The notes under the pieces are model-generated. The model worked only from the letters and a program-made list of their open reading frames with translations, had not been told where the DNA came from and searched no databases. Made by a program: the position numbers and the translations under genes. Positions 24,546 through 31,899 of a stretch of DNA of 31,961 nucleotides are shown here, piece by piece; positions within the stretch are counted from its first letter, which is position 1; every line of letters starts with the position of its first letter. Where the stretch lies: the NCBI RefSeq assembly GCF_958431955.1, contig NZ_CAUASN010000027.1, forward strand, positions 1 through 31,961, in the 5' to 3' direction. The DNA comes from an uncultured Adlercreutzia sp. GTDB lineage: Bacteria > Actinomycetota > Coriobacteriia > Coriobacteriales > Eggerthellaceae.

Positions 24546-24574
24546 ATCTTAGACCATCGCGCATCGTTGCGCAA
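24546..24574 (-). promoter_or_regulatory. Promoter of tRNA-Lys
   Basis: On the minus strand, TTGCGC (24569-24574), a 17-bp spacer and TAAGAT (24546-24551) lie about 30 bp before the tRNA. It lies between tRNA-His and tRNA-Lys, so the two tRNAs can be transcribed separately. Confidence 0.7.
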
Positions 24575-24594
24575 GCCCTAATTTTCAAGCGCGC

Positions 24595-24672
24595 TGGGGT
24601 GGATGATGGGACTCGAACCCACGATCTCCAGAGCCACAATCTGGCGCCTTAGCCAACTAGGCCACACCCACC
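24595..24672 (-). tRNA. tRNA-His (anticodon GTG)
   Basis: 78 nt including an encoded G at position -1, opposite the C73 discriminator as expected for tRNA-His, and encoded CCA. Acceptor GTGGGTG/CATCCAC, anticodon arm CCAGA-TTGTGGC-TCTGG and T arm GTGGG-TTCGAGT-CCCAT fold. Confidence 0.96.
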
Positions 24673-24689
24673 ATTTCGCGCAAGGATGA

Positions 24690-24718
24690 ATTATAGGGCT
24701 CGTCGGCCCTTGGCGCAA
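24690..24718 (-). promoter_or_regulatory. Promoter of tRNA-His
   Basis: On the minus strand, TTGCGC (24713-24718), a 17-bp spacer and a perfect TATAAT (24690-24695) lie directly after the tcdA stop codon (24722) and 18 bp before the tRNA. Confidence 0.8.
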
Positions 24719-24721
24719 GAA

Positions 24722-25447
24722 CTATTTTCCAACGACCGCTCCCGCCAAATCTCGCACCACTTCCCCGCCGAGGATGAGGCCCGCCACCGAGGGGACGAAG
24801 GCCACCGAGCCGGGAGCCGGACGGGCGCCGCCCTTCACGCGCTCCCCATCGTCGCGCGGCGGGAGCGCAGGCTCGGTGGAGTAGACCACCTTGAGCGAGG
24901 GTATGCCGCGGCGGCGCAGCTCTCGCCGCATGACGCGCGCGAGCGGATCTGCCGAGGTCTCGTAGATGTCGCCCACGCGGAAGGCCGTGGGATCGAGCTT
25001 GTTCGCCGCGCCCATGCTAGACACGATGGGCGTACCGGCTCCTGCGCACGCCTCCACGAGGGCCAGCTTCGCGCTCACGGTGTCCACCGCGTCAATGACA
25101 TAGTCGAAGGCCGCGAAATCGAACTGATCGGCCGTCTCGGGCAAGAAGAAGCAGCGATGGGGCCGCACGACGCACTGCGGGTTGATGGAGGCGACGCGCT
25201 CGGCGGCGACCTCCACCTTGGGACGCTCCACCGTGGCGGCAGTGGCGATGATCTGGCGGTTGAGGTTGGTCGGGTCCACCACATCGCTGTCGATGAGGTC
25301 GATGGCCCCCACGCCGCTGCGCGCGAGGGCCTCCACGGCGTAGCCGCCCACGCCGCCCACGCCGAACACGGCCACCCGGGCCGCAGCGAGGCGCGCCAGG
25401 CCCTCATCGCCGAGCAGCAGCCTCGTGCGCGCGTGCATATCGTCCAT
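24722..25447 (-). CDS. tcdA: tRNA threonylcarbamoyladenosine dehydratase (TcdA/CsdL)
   Basis: A 241-residue E1-like enzyme that cyclises t6A37 of tRNAs to ct6A using ATP. The nucleotide-binding GVGGVGG (29-35), LIDSDVVDPTNLNRQI and DAVDTVSAK are the ThiF/MoeB/E1 landmarks. The C-terminal GSVAFVPSVAGLILGGEVVRDL stretch is typical of TcdA. It lacks the Cys of true ubiquitin-like activating enzymes. GGGAGG precedes the ATG by about five bases. It sits directly upstream of tRNA-His and tRNA-Lys; ct6A occurs in ANN-decoding tRNAs such as tRNA-Lys. No upstream partner gene was seen. Confidence 0.92.
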   Translation of the reverse strand: MDDMHARTRLLLGDEGLARLAAARVAVFGVGGVGGYAVEALARSGVGAIDLIDSDVVDPTNLNRQIIATAATVERPKVEVAAERVASINPQCVVRPHRCFFLPETADQFDFAAFDYVIDAVDTVSAKLALVEACAGAGTPIVSSMGAANKLDPTAFRVGDIYETSADPLARVMRRELRRRGIPSLKVVYSTEPALPPRDDGERVKGGARPAPGSVAFVPSVAGLILGGEVVRDLAGAVVGK

Positions 25448-25512
25448 ACCGCCTCCCTCGCGAGTCGTACGGGCGGAAAACCGCGGGCCGACCCGACTCG
25501 TTTCGATTTTCT

Positions 25513-25663
25513 GGCCAAAAAGGGGCTCGAGTGAACCCGCGCGGCCTCATTAGGACGCCCATTATGCCAAAATCGGGCCGTATTTTGGCGTTTTCGGGGC
25601 ATATTGCACGGCAACAGTCTCGTTTCCAACCGGATCCGAGCACACTCGAGGCCATTTTTGGCC
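25513..25663. repeat. 151-bp nested inverted-repeat element upstream of the nuclease gene
   Basis: The outer arms are 25513-25533 and 25643-25663: 21 bp with 19 matches, built from GGCCAAAAA and CTCGAGTG blocks. An inner perfect hairpin GCCAAAAT/ATTTTGGC (25566-25589, eight-base loop) is followed on the plus strand by GTTTTC. The element is more AT-rich than its surroundings and fills over half the gap between tcdA and the nuclease gene. The design (about 20-bp imperfect terminal inverted repeats around an inner hairpin) parallels the element at 16141-16250, although the sequences differ. No convincing gene or target-site duplication was identified. Confidence 0.65.
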
Positions 25664-25736
25664 AATTTCTCGTCGCGAGGGCGCGCTTGGCACGGTATGG
25701 TGGACAGGAGACGCTTTCACACCGAAGGAGAAGCCC

Positions 25737-26867
25737 ATGAGCACCTTGCCGAACATCGTGCAGCGCATCTGCGCCCTCGCCGCCGCGGCCGCCCTCGCCT
25801 GCGCCCTCGCCGGCTGCAGCGCCGCCTCCGACGAGCCCACCGCGCTTCCGGACACCGGGGGCGCCCCGTCGGCTCCGCAAGAGGCTCCGGCGCCCGCAGC
25901 CGCAGAGACCGCCGACGACGCCACGCCGGCTGAAGAGAGCGCCCCGGCCGCAGAGCCGCAGGCCGAGCCGTCCGCTGCCGAGGCGACCCCGGTCGCCCTC
26001 TCTGACATCCCCGCCTACGAGGGCAGCCCCTACGTGTACCTCAACGACGGGGATCCTCTCTTCACCGACGAGCAGCGCGCCGCAGCGGCGGGTACCGAGA
26101 TCTACGGCGAGACGGACGGGCTCGGTCGTTGCACCGGGGCCTTCGCCATCGTGGGCGCCGAGACGATGCCCACCGAGGAGCGCGGCGACATCGGGGACGT
26201 GAAGCCCACCGGCTGGCAGATCGCCAAGTACGAGTTCGTGGACGGAAAGTACCTCTACAACCGGTGCCACCTCCTCGGATTCCAGCTCACCGGCGAGAAC
26301 GCCAACACACGCAACCTCATCACCGGCACCCGGTACATGAACGTGGACGGCATGCTGCCCTTCGAGAACGCCGTGGCCGATTACGTGCATGCCACGGGCA
26401 ACCACGTGCTCATGGCCGTGACGCCGCTCTTCGAGGGCGACGAGCTCGTGGCCCGCGGCGTGCAGATGGCAGCCGAGTCGGTAGAGGACGGCGGCGAGGG
26501 CGTGAGCTTCAACGTGTTCTGCTACAACGTGCAGCCCGGGGTGGCCATCGACTACGCCACGGGCGACAACCGGCTCGACGGCACCATCGAGGGCACCCCC
26601 CTTCCCGACGTGTCCGGCGCACCCGATTCAAGCGCCGGCGAGGGCGGAGACAGCGGCGCGGCGGCCGCCGCCGAGAGCGCAACATCCAATGACGAAACCG
26701 ACAAGGGCATCGCCGAGTATGTGCTGAACACCAACTCGAAGAAGTTCCATGTGCCCACCTGCTCGTCGGTAGATCAAATGAGCGCCAAGAACCGCAAGGA
26801 CGTGGAAGACACCCGCGAGAACATCGTCGCGAACGGCTACGACCCCTGCAAGCGCTGCAACCCCTAG
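25737..26867 (+). CDS. Secreted lipoprotein DNA/RNA non-specific endonuclease (EndA/NucA-like)
   Basis: A 376-residue protein with a lipoprotein signal (LAGC, lipid-bearing C27). An Ala/Pro/Glu-rich spacer (about 28-90) is followed by a non-specific endonuclease domain (about 95-265). The catalytic beta-beta-alpha metal motif appears as YNRCHLLGFQLTGENANTRN, with H178 as the expected general base and the NRCH variant of DRGH. A C-terminal module (about 330-376) with FHVPTCSSV and GYDPCKRCNP resembles the small Cys-rich tails of several secreted nucleases. The role is extracellular nucleic-acid degradation for nutrient supply or DNA processing. AAGGAGAAG precedes the ATG. It is one of only three plus-strand coding sequences in the window. 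Confidence 0.88.
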   Translation: MSTLPNIVQRICALAAAAALACALAGCSAASDEPTALPDTGGAPSAPQEAPAPAAAETADDATPAEESAPAAEPQAEPSAAEATPVALSDIPAYEGSPYVYLNDGDPLFTDEQRAAAAGTEIYGETDGLGRCTGAFAIVGAETMPTEERGDIGDVKPTGWQIAKYEFVDGKYLYNRCHLLGFQLTGENANTRNLITGTRYMNVDGMLPFENAVADYVHATGNHVLMAVTPLFEGDELVARGVQMAAESVEDGGEGVSFNVFCYNVQPGVAIDYATGDNRLDGTIEGTPLPDVSGAPDSSAGEGGDSGAAAAAESATSNDETDKGIAEYVLNTNSKKFHVPTCSSVDQMSAKNRKDVEDTRENIVANGYDPCKRCNP

Positions 26868-26935
26868 CGGCCCTCGCCGGGCGCCTCGGGCCCGCGCCGG
26901 CGGCGGCTATCGGCCGACGCCCCGATCCCGACCGC

Positions 26936-26968
26936 AAAAAAAAGACCCCGCCGTAACGGCGGGGTCTT
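26936..26968 (-). terminator. Strong intrinsic terminator of CAT-anticodon tRNA
   Basis: A perfect 12-bp stem AAGACCCCGCCG/CGGCGGGGTCTT with a three-base loop (26942-26968) is followed on the minus strand by eight T. It lies 10 bases past the tRNA end and may also stop the convergent nuclease transcript. Confidence 0.92.
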
Positions 26969-26977
26969 CTCATTTCG

Positions 26978-27052
26978 TGGTAGGGCCGCCCGGACTCGAA
27001 CCGAGAACCAAGGGATTATGAGTCCCCTGCTCCACCATTGAGCTACAGCCCC
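26978..27052 (-). tRNA. tRNA with CAT anticodon (elongator Met or Ile2)
   Basis: 75 nt with encoded CCA. Acceptor GGGGCTG/CGGCCCT (with G-U pairs), anticodon loop CTCATAA and T arm CTCGG-TTCGAGT-CCGGG fold. It is not an initiator tRNA, because the anticodon stem lacks the three G-C pairs in the required order. Elongator Met and lysidine-modified Ile2 cannot be separated by eye; the CTTGGT after the anticodon stem leans to Ile2. Confidence 0.92.
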
Positions 27053-27068
27053 GTAAAGCGCGCTCGCT

Positions 27069-27074
27069 ATTGTA
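27069..27074 (-). promoter_or_regulatory. Possible -10 element for CAT-anticodon tRNA
   Basis: TACAAT on the minus strand lies 17 bp before the tRNA. No good -35 was found at normal spacing. Read-through from argS, whose stop is 68 bp upstream of the tRNA, is an alternative. Confidence 0.4.
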
Positions 27075-27120
27075 GCGCAAAAGCGATGCGGGCGGGCGGG
27101 AGGCCCGTCCGCAACCACAA

Positions 27121-28848
27121 CTACATCTTCACCGGAGCCGACACGCCAAGCAAATTCAGGCTCAGGGCCAGCACGATGCGCGTGGCATCGCACAGGGCCA
27201 GACGGGCCGTCTGCACGGCCTCATCGTCGGTGAGCACGTGGCAGTTGGTGTAGAACTGGTGGAACAGCGCCGCCAGATCCTGGGCGTAGTGCGTCAGGCG
27301 GAACGGCGCGCGGTCGCGAGCTGCCAGCGCGATGAGGTTGCCGAAGTCGGCCATCTTGCGCATGAGGGCGAGCTCGGAGGGGTGCGTGAGCGGCGAGAGG
27401 TCGCAGGCCTCGGGCGCCACCTTCGCGGCGAGCTCGGCCATGGTCATCTCGCCGGCCTCCACGGCCGCGGCATCGGCCGGCTCAGCGGCCTTACGCAGGA
27501 TGGAGCAGATGCGCGCATGAGCGTACTGCACGTAGTACACCGGGTTGGACGCATCCTTCTTCTTGGCCACCTCGATATCGAAGTCGATGGGCTGGTCAGC
27601 CGAGCGCGACAGCATGAGGTAGCGCGTGGCGTCCACGCCCACCTCCTCAATGAGCTCCTCGAAGGTGACCATCTCGCCGGTGCGCTTGGACATGCGCACA
27701 GCCTTGCCGTCGCGGAACAGGTTCACGAGCTGCCCAAGCTGCACCTCCAGCGCGCCGGGCCAGCCCCAGGCCTCCAGCATGCACTCGCAGCGCTTGATGT
27801 AGCCGTGGTGGTCGGCACCCCACAGGTCGATGAGGTGGTCGAAGCCGCGCATCATCTTGTCGTAGTGGTAGGCCACGTCGGACATGAAGTAGGTGGCCTC
27901 GCCGTCGCCCTTGATGAGCACGCGATCCTTGTCATCGCCCAAATCGGTGGAGCGGAACCACAGGGCCCCGTCCTTCTCGTACAGGTAGCCCTTCTCGCGC
28001 ATGGCGTCCAGCGAGCGGGACACGGGGCTTTGGCCGTTCTCGTCCTCCACGTAGAGCGAGCGCTCGGAGAACCACTTGTCGAAGGTGGTGCCGAAGCCGG
28101 CGAGCACGGCCTTCTGGTTGGCGAGGGTCTGCTCGTAGGCCATCTCGCGGAAAGCCTCCACGCGCTCCTCGTCGGACACGTTCAGCCACTTGTCGCCGTC
28201 GCGGTCGATGATCTCCTGGGCGATGTCCTTCACGTAGGCGCCGCCGTAGCAGGCCTCGGGCATCTCCACGTCGCGGCCGAGCAGCTGCTGGTAGCGCACG
28301 CTCACGGAGTTGCCGAACACGTCCATCTGGTTGCCGTGGTCGTTGATGTAGTACTCCTCGTACACGTCGTAGCCGCCGTGGCGCATGACGCGCGCCATGG
28401 CGTCGCCGAGCGAGGCCCAGCGGCCATGGCCCACGTGGAAAGGACCGGTGGGGTTGGCCGAGACGTACTCCAGGTTCACATAGCGCTCGCCCTCGGGGAT
28501 GGTGCCGCGGCCGAAGTTCTCGGCCTCCTCGCGCACCTCGCGTACCACGCCCTGCAGCACCGCATCCGACAGGCGGATATTGATGAAGCCGGGGCCTGCG
28601 ATCTCCACGGCGGCGATCATGTCGTTAGCGGGAATGTGGTCCACGATGATCTGGGCGATCTCGCGGGGGTTCTTATGCGCCTGCTTCGCACAGCGCATGG
28701 CGACGGTGCTCGCCCAGTCGCCGTTAGCCTCGTCGCGGGGTCGCTCCAAGGCGGCTTCCGGGGTCTCCGTCAGCTCCAGGGAGCCGTCGGCACGGGCCGC
28801 TTCGATGGCGGCGTCGATGATCGCCTCGAGGGATTCACGAATTTCCAT
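27121..28848 (-). CDS. argS: Arginyl-tRNA synthetase
   Basis: The start is the ATG at 28848 (GGAAGAAGAG upstream), giving 575 residues; the longer frame to 28929 adds an unconserved basic stretch. This class I synthetase charges tRNA-Arg. It has the N-terminal additional domain (IAGPGFINIRL), HIGH as FHVGHGRW, the KMSKS-like loop AVRMSKRTGEMV, and the C-terminal anticodon-binding helices (FHQFYTNCHVL). Length is normal. It lies upstream of the CAT tRNA and downstream of the arginine deiminase operon, separated from it by a terminator. Confidence 0.96.
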   Translation of the reverse strand: MEIRESLEAIIDAAIEAARADGSLELTETPEAALERPRDEANGDWASTVAMRCAKQAHKNPREIAQIIVDHIPANDMIAAVEIAGPGFINIRLSDAVLQGVVREVREEAENFGRGTIPEGERYVNLEYVSANPTGPFHVGHGRWASLGDAMARVMRHGGYDVYEEYYINDHGNQMDVFGNSVSVRYQQLLGRDVEMPEACYGGAYVKDIAQEIIDRDGDKWLNVSDEERVEAFREMAYEQTLANQKAVLAGFGTTFDKWFSERSLYVEDENGQSPVSRSLDAMREKGYLYEKDGALWFRSTDLGDDKDRVLIKGDGEATYFMSDVAYHYDKMMRGFDHLIDLWGADHHGYIKRCECMLEAWGWPGALEVQLGQLVNLFRDGKAVRMSKRTGEMVTFEELIEEVGVDATRYLMLSRSADQPIDFDIEVAKKKDASNPVYYVQYAHARICSILRKAAEPADAAAVEAGEMTMAELAAKVAPEACDLSPLTHPSELALMRKMADFGNLIALAARDRAPFRLTHYAQDLAALFHQFYTNCHVLTDDEAVQTARLALCDATRIVLALSLNLLGVSAPVKM

Positions 28849-28927
28849 TGCTCTTCTTCCTCTTCTATGAGCCAGCTTTCTTCTCGCCGGCAGGCTGTGC
28901 CGTACCTGCCCGCGCCTATAAGCCGCC

Positions 28928-28933
28928 ATAATA
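28928..28933 (-). promoter_or_regulatory. Possible -10 element for argS
   Basis: TATTAT on the minus strand lies 79 bp upstream of the argS ATG, just after the arc-operon terminator. The -35 position (TGTGTT) is poor. The leader contains a GGCAGG/CCTGCC hairpin (about 28900-28921) but no T-box features. Confidence 0.4.
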
Positions 28934-28948
28934 CCACGAAAGCGCAGG

Positions 28949-28989
28949 AAAACACAGAAGTACCCGAGCTCAGTGCCCGGGTACTTCTG
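28949..28989 (-). terminator. Terminator of the arginine deiminase operon
   Basis: A perfect 12-bp stem CAGAAGTACCCG/CGGGTACTTCTG (28955-28989) with an 11-base loop is followed on the minus strand by TGTTTTC. It lies 56 bp after the antiporter stop. Confidence 0.8.
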
Positions 28990-29045
28990 CGAGCGGAGGA
29001 GCCGTTAAAACTGCGCATCCGCACAAAATATCGGCTTTGCGAGCC

Positions 29046-30650
29046 CTAGGACAGGATCACCATGGCCACGGTCAGGATGACCATGCATACGATGCCCAGC
29101 ACCACGAACAGCTTCGCGCCGAACTTGAGCCAGGTGGAGTACTCGATCTTGGCCAGCGCCAGGCCGCCCATGATGGCGCCGGAGGTCGGGGTGAACAGGT
29201 TCACGAGGCCGTTGCCGGCGGAGTAGATCATGACCATGGTCTCGACCGAGAAGTTCAGCTGACTCGCCAGGCCGCCGAGAATCGGGATGGACACGGTGGC
29301 CATGCCCGACGACGACGGGATGAGGAACGACAGCACGATGTAGAGCAGGAAGGACAGCGGGGCGAACACCACGGCCGACATGCCCGTGAGCGCAGCGGCG
29401 GCGTTGTTCAGGATCCACATGTCCAGGCCCGTCTTGGCCATGAGCACGGTGATGGAGCGCGCCAGCGCGATGATGAGCACGACCGACATCATGTCGGCGG
29501 CGCCGTTGATGAAGGCCTTCACGAAACGGCTCTCGGACACGCCGCCGATGACGCCGATGATGAGCGCCATGAGCAGGAACCAGGTGGAGGCCTCATCGAA
29601 GTACCAGCTGCCCAGCGGCACACCGGTCAGGAACGAGGACCACGCAGGGGTGACCTCCTCCTCGGAGACCGAGGTGGCCTCCACGGGCTCGGAGAGCGTG
29701 GTGACCGTGGCGCCGTCGTTGGCGTCGTCGATGAAGGCGGTGATCTCGTCGCCGTTCATCGTGGTGGTGACCTCCTCGGTGGTGGCGCCGGCGTCGAAGA
29801 TGGTCACGCCGAGGTCAGCCCAGGGAATGAAGGAGATGATCATGATGACGAAGGTGAGCGCGAACACGATGAGCGACCACTTCTGGCGGCCGGTCATCTT
29901 CGGGTTGGCGGCCGCGTCGTTGGTGGCGGCCTCCTCGTCGGACTCCTTCATGCCCCACTCGTCCATCATGGCCTGCTGCTCCTGCAGCGACAGGAAGGTG
30001 GAGCCCTTGTCGGCCTTCACCTTCTTGGCGTAGCGCATCACGAACACGATGGAGATGGCCAGGGTGACGATCCACAGAATCAGGCCGAGCACGATGATGA
30101 TGGCCTGGTTCACAGCGATGCCGATGCCGGAGAGGGCGTCGACGGCCACGCCCACGGCGAAGGGGTTCACCGTGGAGCCCAGCACGCCGCAGCCGGCGCC
30201 AAGCAGGACGACCGCCGCGCCGGTCAGGCTATCAAAGCCGGCGGCCACCATGGTGGCAGCAAGCAGCAGGTAGAAGGGCACCGTCTCCTCGCACATGCCG
30301 TAGGTGGTGCCGCCGATGGAGAAGATGAACATCAGAATGGGAATGAGCACGAGCTCGTTGCCGTGCAGCTTGTGCACGAGGGCCGCGATGCCCGCATCCA
30401 GCGCGCCGGTCTCGGTGATGATGCCGAGAAATCCGCCCAGGATCATGACGAACAGGCACACGCCGATGGCGTCCTGGAAGCCGAACACGGGGGCCGTGAG
30501 CACCTGGGACAAGGTGGCGCCCTGTACGCCTTCCACGCCGCATGCGGACATGATGACAGTGATAACAGCCAGAACAACCAGAATGATCAGCAAGATGGTG
30601 AACGAGGACAGCGACGCCCTCTTCTTCTTGCCTTTCTCAGCAGCTGCCAT
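29046..30650 (-). CDS. YfcC-family transporter, likely arginine/ornithine antiporter of the ADI operon
   Basis: A 534-residue polytopic membrane protein of the YfcC/DcuC-like group. Landmarks are FSIGGTTYGMCEETVPFY, VLLGAGCGVLGSTVNPFAVGVA, FLIPSSSGMATVSIPILGG and LVNLFTPTSGAIMGGLALA, an internally repeated pair of halves with re-entrant loops. A 60-residue Thr/Glu-rich hydrophilic loop (about 280-335) sits between the halves. In several bacteria such a gene (arcD2/yfcC) sits in arginine deiminase operons and exchanges arginine for ornithine. Here it follows arcA and arcB, so I infer that role; it is not the classical ArcD family. AAGGAGGGATAACC precedes the ATG. Confidence 0.88.
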   Translation of the reverse strand: MAAAEKGKKKRASLSSFTILLIILVVLAVITVIMSACGVEGVQGATLSQVLTAPVFGFQDAIGVCLFVMILGGFLGIITETGALDAGIAALVHKLHGNELVLIPILMFIFSIGGTTYGMCEETVPFYLLLAATMVAAGFDSLTGAAVVLLGAGCGVLGSTVNPFAVGVAVDALSGIGIAVNQAIIIVLGLILWIVTLAISIVFVMRYAKKVKADKGSTFLSLQEQQAMMDEWGMKESDEEAATNDAAANPKMTGRQKWSLIVFALTFVIMIISFIPWADLGVTIFDAGATTEEVTTTMNGDEITAFIDDANDGATVTTLSEPVEATSVSEEEVTPAWSSFLTGVPLGSWYFDEASTWFLLMALIIGVIGGVSESRFVKAFINGAADMMSVVLIIALARSITVLMAKTGLDMWILNNAAAALTGMSAVVFAPLSFLLYIVLSFLIPSSSGMATVSIPILGGLASQLNFSVETMVMIYSAGNGLVNLFTPTSGAIMGGLALAKIEYSTWLKFGAKLFVVLGIVCMVILTVAMVILS

Positions 30651-30727
30651 GGTTATCCCTCCTTAATCGATTGCCTATGGAAATACCAGGGGCCGCGCGG
30701 TTATCCCTCCCGATTCCGCACGGCCCC
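30651..30727 (-). promoter_or_regulatory. Intergenic hairpin carrying a second copy of the antiporter ribosome-binding sequence
   Basis: The sequence GGAGGGATAACC occurs twice on the minus strand. One copy directly precedes the antiporter ATG (30651-30662). A second exact copy (30699-30710) lies at the loop of a long hairpin. The stem is 30689-30700 against 30716-30727, 12 bp with one U-G position (GGGGCCGUGCGG/CCGCGCGGCCCC in RNA). There is no U-tract, so termination is unlikely. It may be an mRNA stability or processing element, or a decoy or alternative ribosome site. Confidence 0.6.
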
Positions 30728-30747
30728 GAGGTATCGAACTATGTGCC

Positions 30748-30780
30748 AGCTACAGTAGAGCTACAGCAAAGCTACAGGGT
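30748..30780. repeat. Three direct repeats of AGCTACAG at 11-bp spacing
   Basis: AGCTACAG starts at 30748, 30759 and 30770, exactly 11 bp apart, directly downstream of the arcB stop codon. All copies face the same side of the helix. They could be repeated binding sites for a protein or an RNA element. Confidence 0.7.
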
Positions 30781-31775
30781 TACTGCAAGGTGGCGTACAT
30801 GACGGCCTTGATGGTGTGCATGCGGTTCTCGGCCTCGTCGAACACCTTCGACTGCTTCGACTCGAACACCGCGTCCTCCACTTCCATCTCGGTCACGCCG
30901 AAGCGCTTCGCGATGTCGGCGCCGGTGGTGGTATTGGTGTCGTGGAAGGCCGGCAGGCAGTGCAGGAAGATGGCGGTCGGCTTTGCCATGGCCATGATCT
31001 CGGTGGTCACGCGGTAGGGCGACAGCTGCTTGATGCGCTGCTCCCACACCTCGTCGGGCTCGCCCATGGACACCCACACGTCGGTGTAGATGACGTCGGC
31101 GTCGGTGGCGGCTTCCTTCACATCCTCGGTGCACTTCACGGTGCAGCCGTTCTCAGCGGCGATCTGCTCGCAGGTCTTGATGAGCTCGTCGTCCATCCAG
31201 CAGTCCTTCGGGCCGCAGCCGACGAAGTTCATGCCGAGCTTGGCGCACATCACCATGAGCGAGCGGCCCATGTTGTTCTTCAGATCGCCGAAGAAGACGA
31301 ACTTCAGGCCCTTGATGTCATAGTTGAAGTTCTCCTGCACGGTCAGCGCGTCGGCGAGCATCTGGGTGGGATGCCACATGTCGGTCAGGCCGTTCCACAC
31401 CGGAACGCCGGCCTTGGCGGCCAGCTCCTCGACATCGGCCTGATCGAAGCCGCGGAACTCGATGCCGTCGTAGAAGCGGCCGAGCACGCGGGCGGTGTCC
31501 TCGATGGACTCCTTCTTGCCCATCTGGGAGGAACCGGGATCGAGGTAGGTCACGCCCATGCCGAGGTCCATGGCGCCGACCTCGAAGGCGCAGCGGGTGC
31601 GCGTGGAGGTCTTCTGGAACAAGAGCACGATGTTCTTGCCCTCGAGGTAGCGGTGCGGAGTGCCGGTGCGCTTGAGGTCCTTGAAGTTCTTGGAGAGCTT
31701 CAGCAGGTAGTCGATCTGATCGGTGGTGAAATCGAGAAGGCGCAGATAGGACTGGCCGGAAAGATTCACGGGCAT
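30780..31775 (-). CDS. arcB: Ornithine carbamoyltransferase (catabolic, arginine deiminase pathway)
   Basis: The start is the ATG at 31775; an ATG 15 bases upstream is part of the AAAGGAAA ribosome-binding site. The 331-residue enzyme interconverts citrulline plus phosphate with ornithine plus carbamoyl phosphate. Motifs: the carbamoyl-phosphate loop STRTR (in FQKTSTRTRCAF), HPTQ (in MWHPTQMLAD), the ornithine-site DVWVSMGE, and the HCLP catalytic loop (FLHCLPAFHD). Length is typical. Position between arcA and the antiporter points to the catabolic, ATP-yielding direction; carbamate kinase (arcC) would have to lie outside the window. Confidence 0.95.
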   Translation of the reverse strand: MPVNLSGQSYLRLLDFTTDQIDYLLKLSKNFKDLKRTGTPHRYLEGKNIVLLFQKTSTRTRCAFEVGAMDLGMGVTYLDPGSSQMGKKESIEDTARVLGRFYDGIEFRGFDQADVEELAAKAGVPVWNGLTDMWHPTQMLADALTVQENFNYDIKGLKFVFFGDLKNNMGRSLMVMCAKLGMNFVGCGPKDCWMDDELIKTCEQIAAENGCTVKCTEDVKEAATDADVIYTDVWVSMGEPDEVWEQRIKQLSPYRVTTEIMAMAKPTAIFLHCLPAFHDTNTTTGADIAKRFGVTEMEVEDAVFESKQSKVFDEAENRMHTIKAVMYATLQ

Positions 31776-31826
31776 GGTGTTTCCTTTCAATGGGGCGACG
31801 TCCGCACAAGCGGTGCCGCCGGGGAT

Positions 31827-31854
31827 GGGCGGCCAGCGAAGACGCCGGCCGCCC
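31827..31854 (-). other. GC-rich hairpin between arcA and arcB
   Basis: GGGCGGCC and GGCCGCCC pair perfectly over 8 bp around a 12-base loop, without a U-tract. It may protect or delimit arcA mRNA within the operon. The 124-bp gap holds no other gene. Confidence 0.6.
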
Positions 31855-31899
31855 GAGGGGTTACTTCAAAACGTGCGCAGCCTCAGGCCGCGGCGTCGG

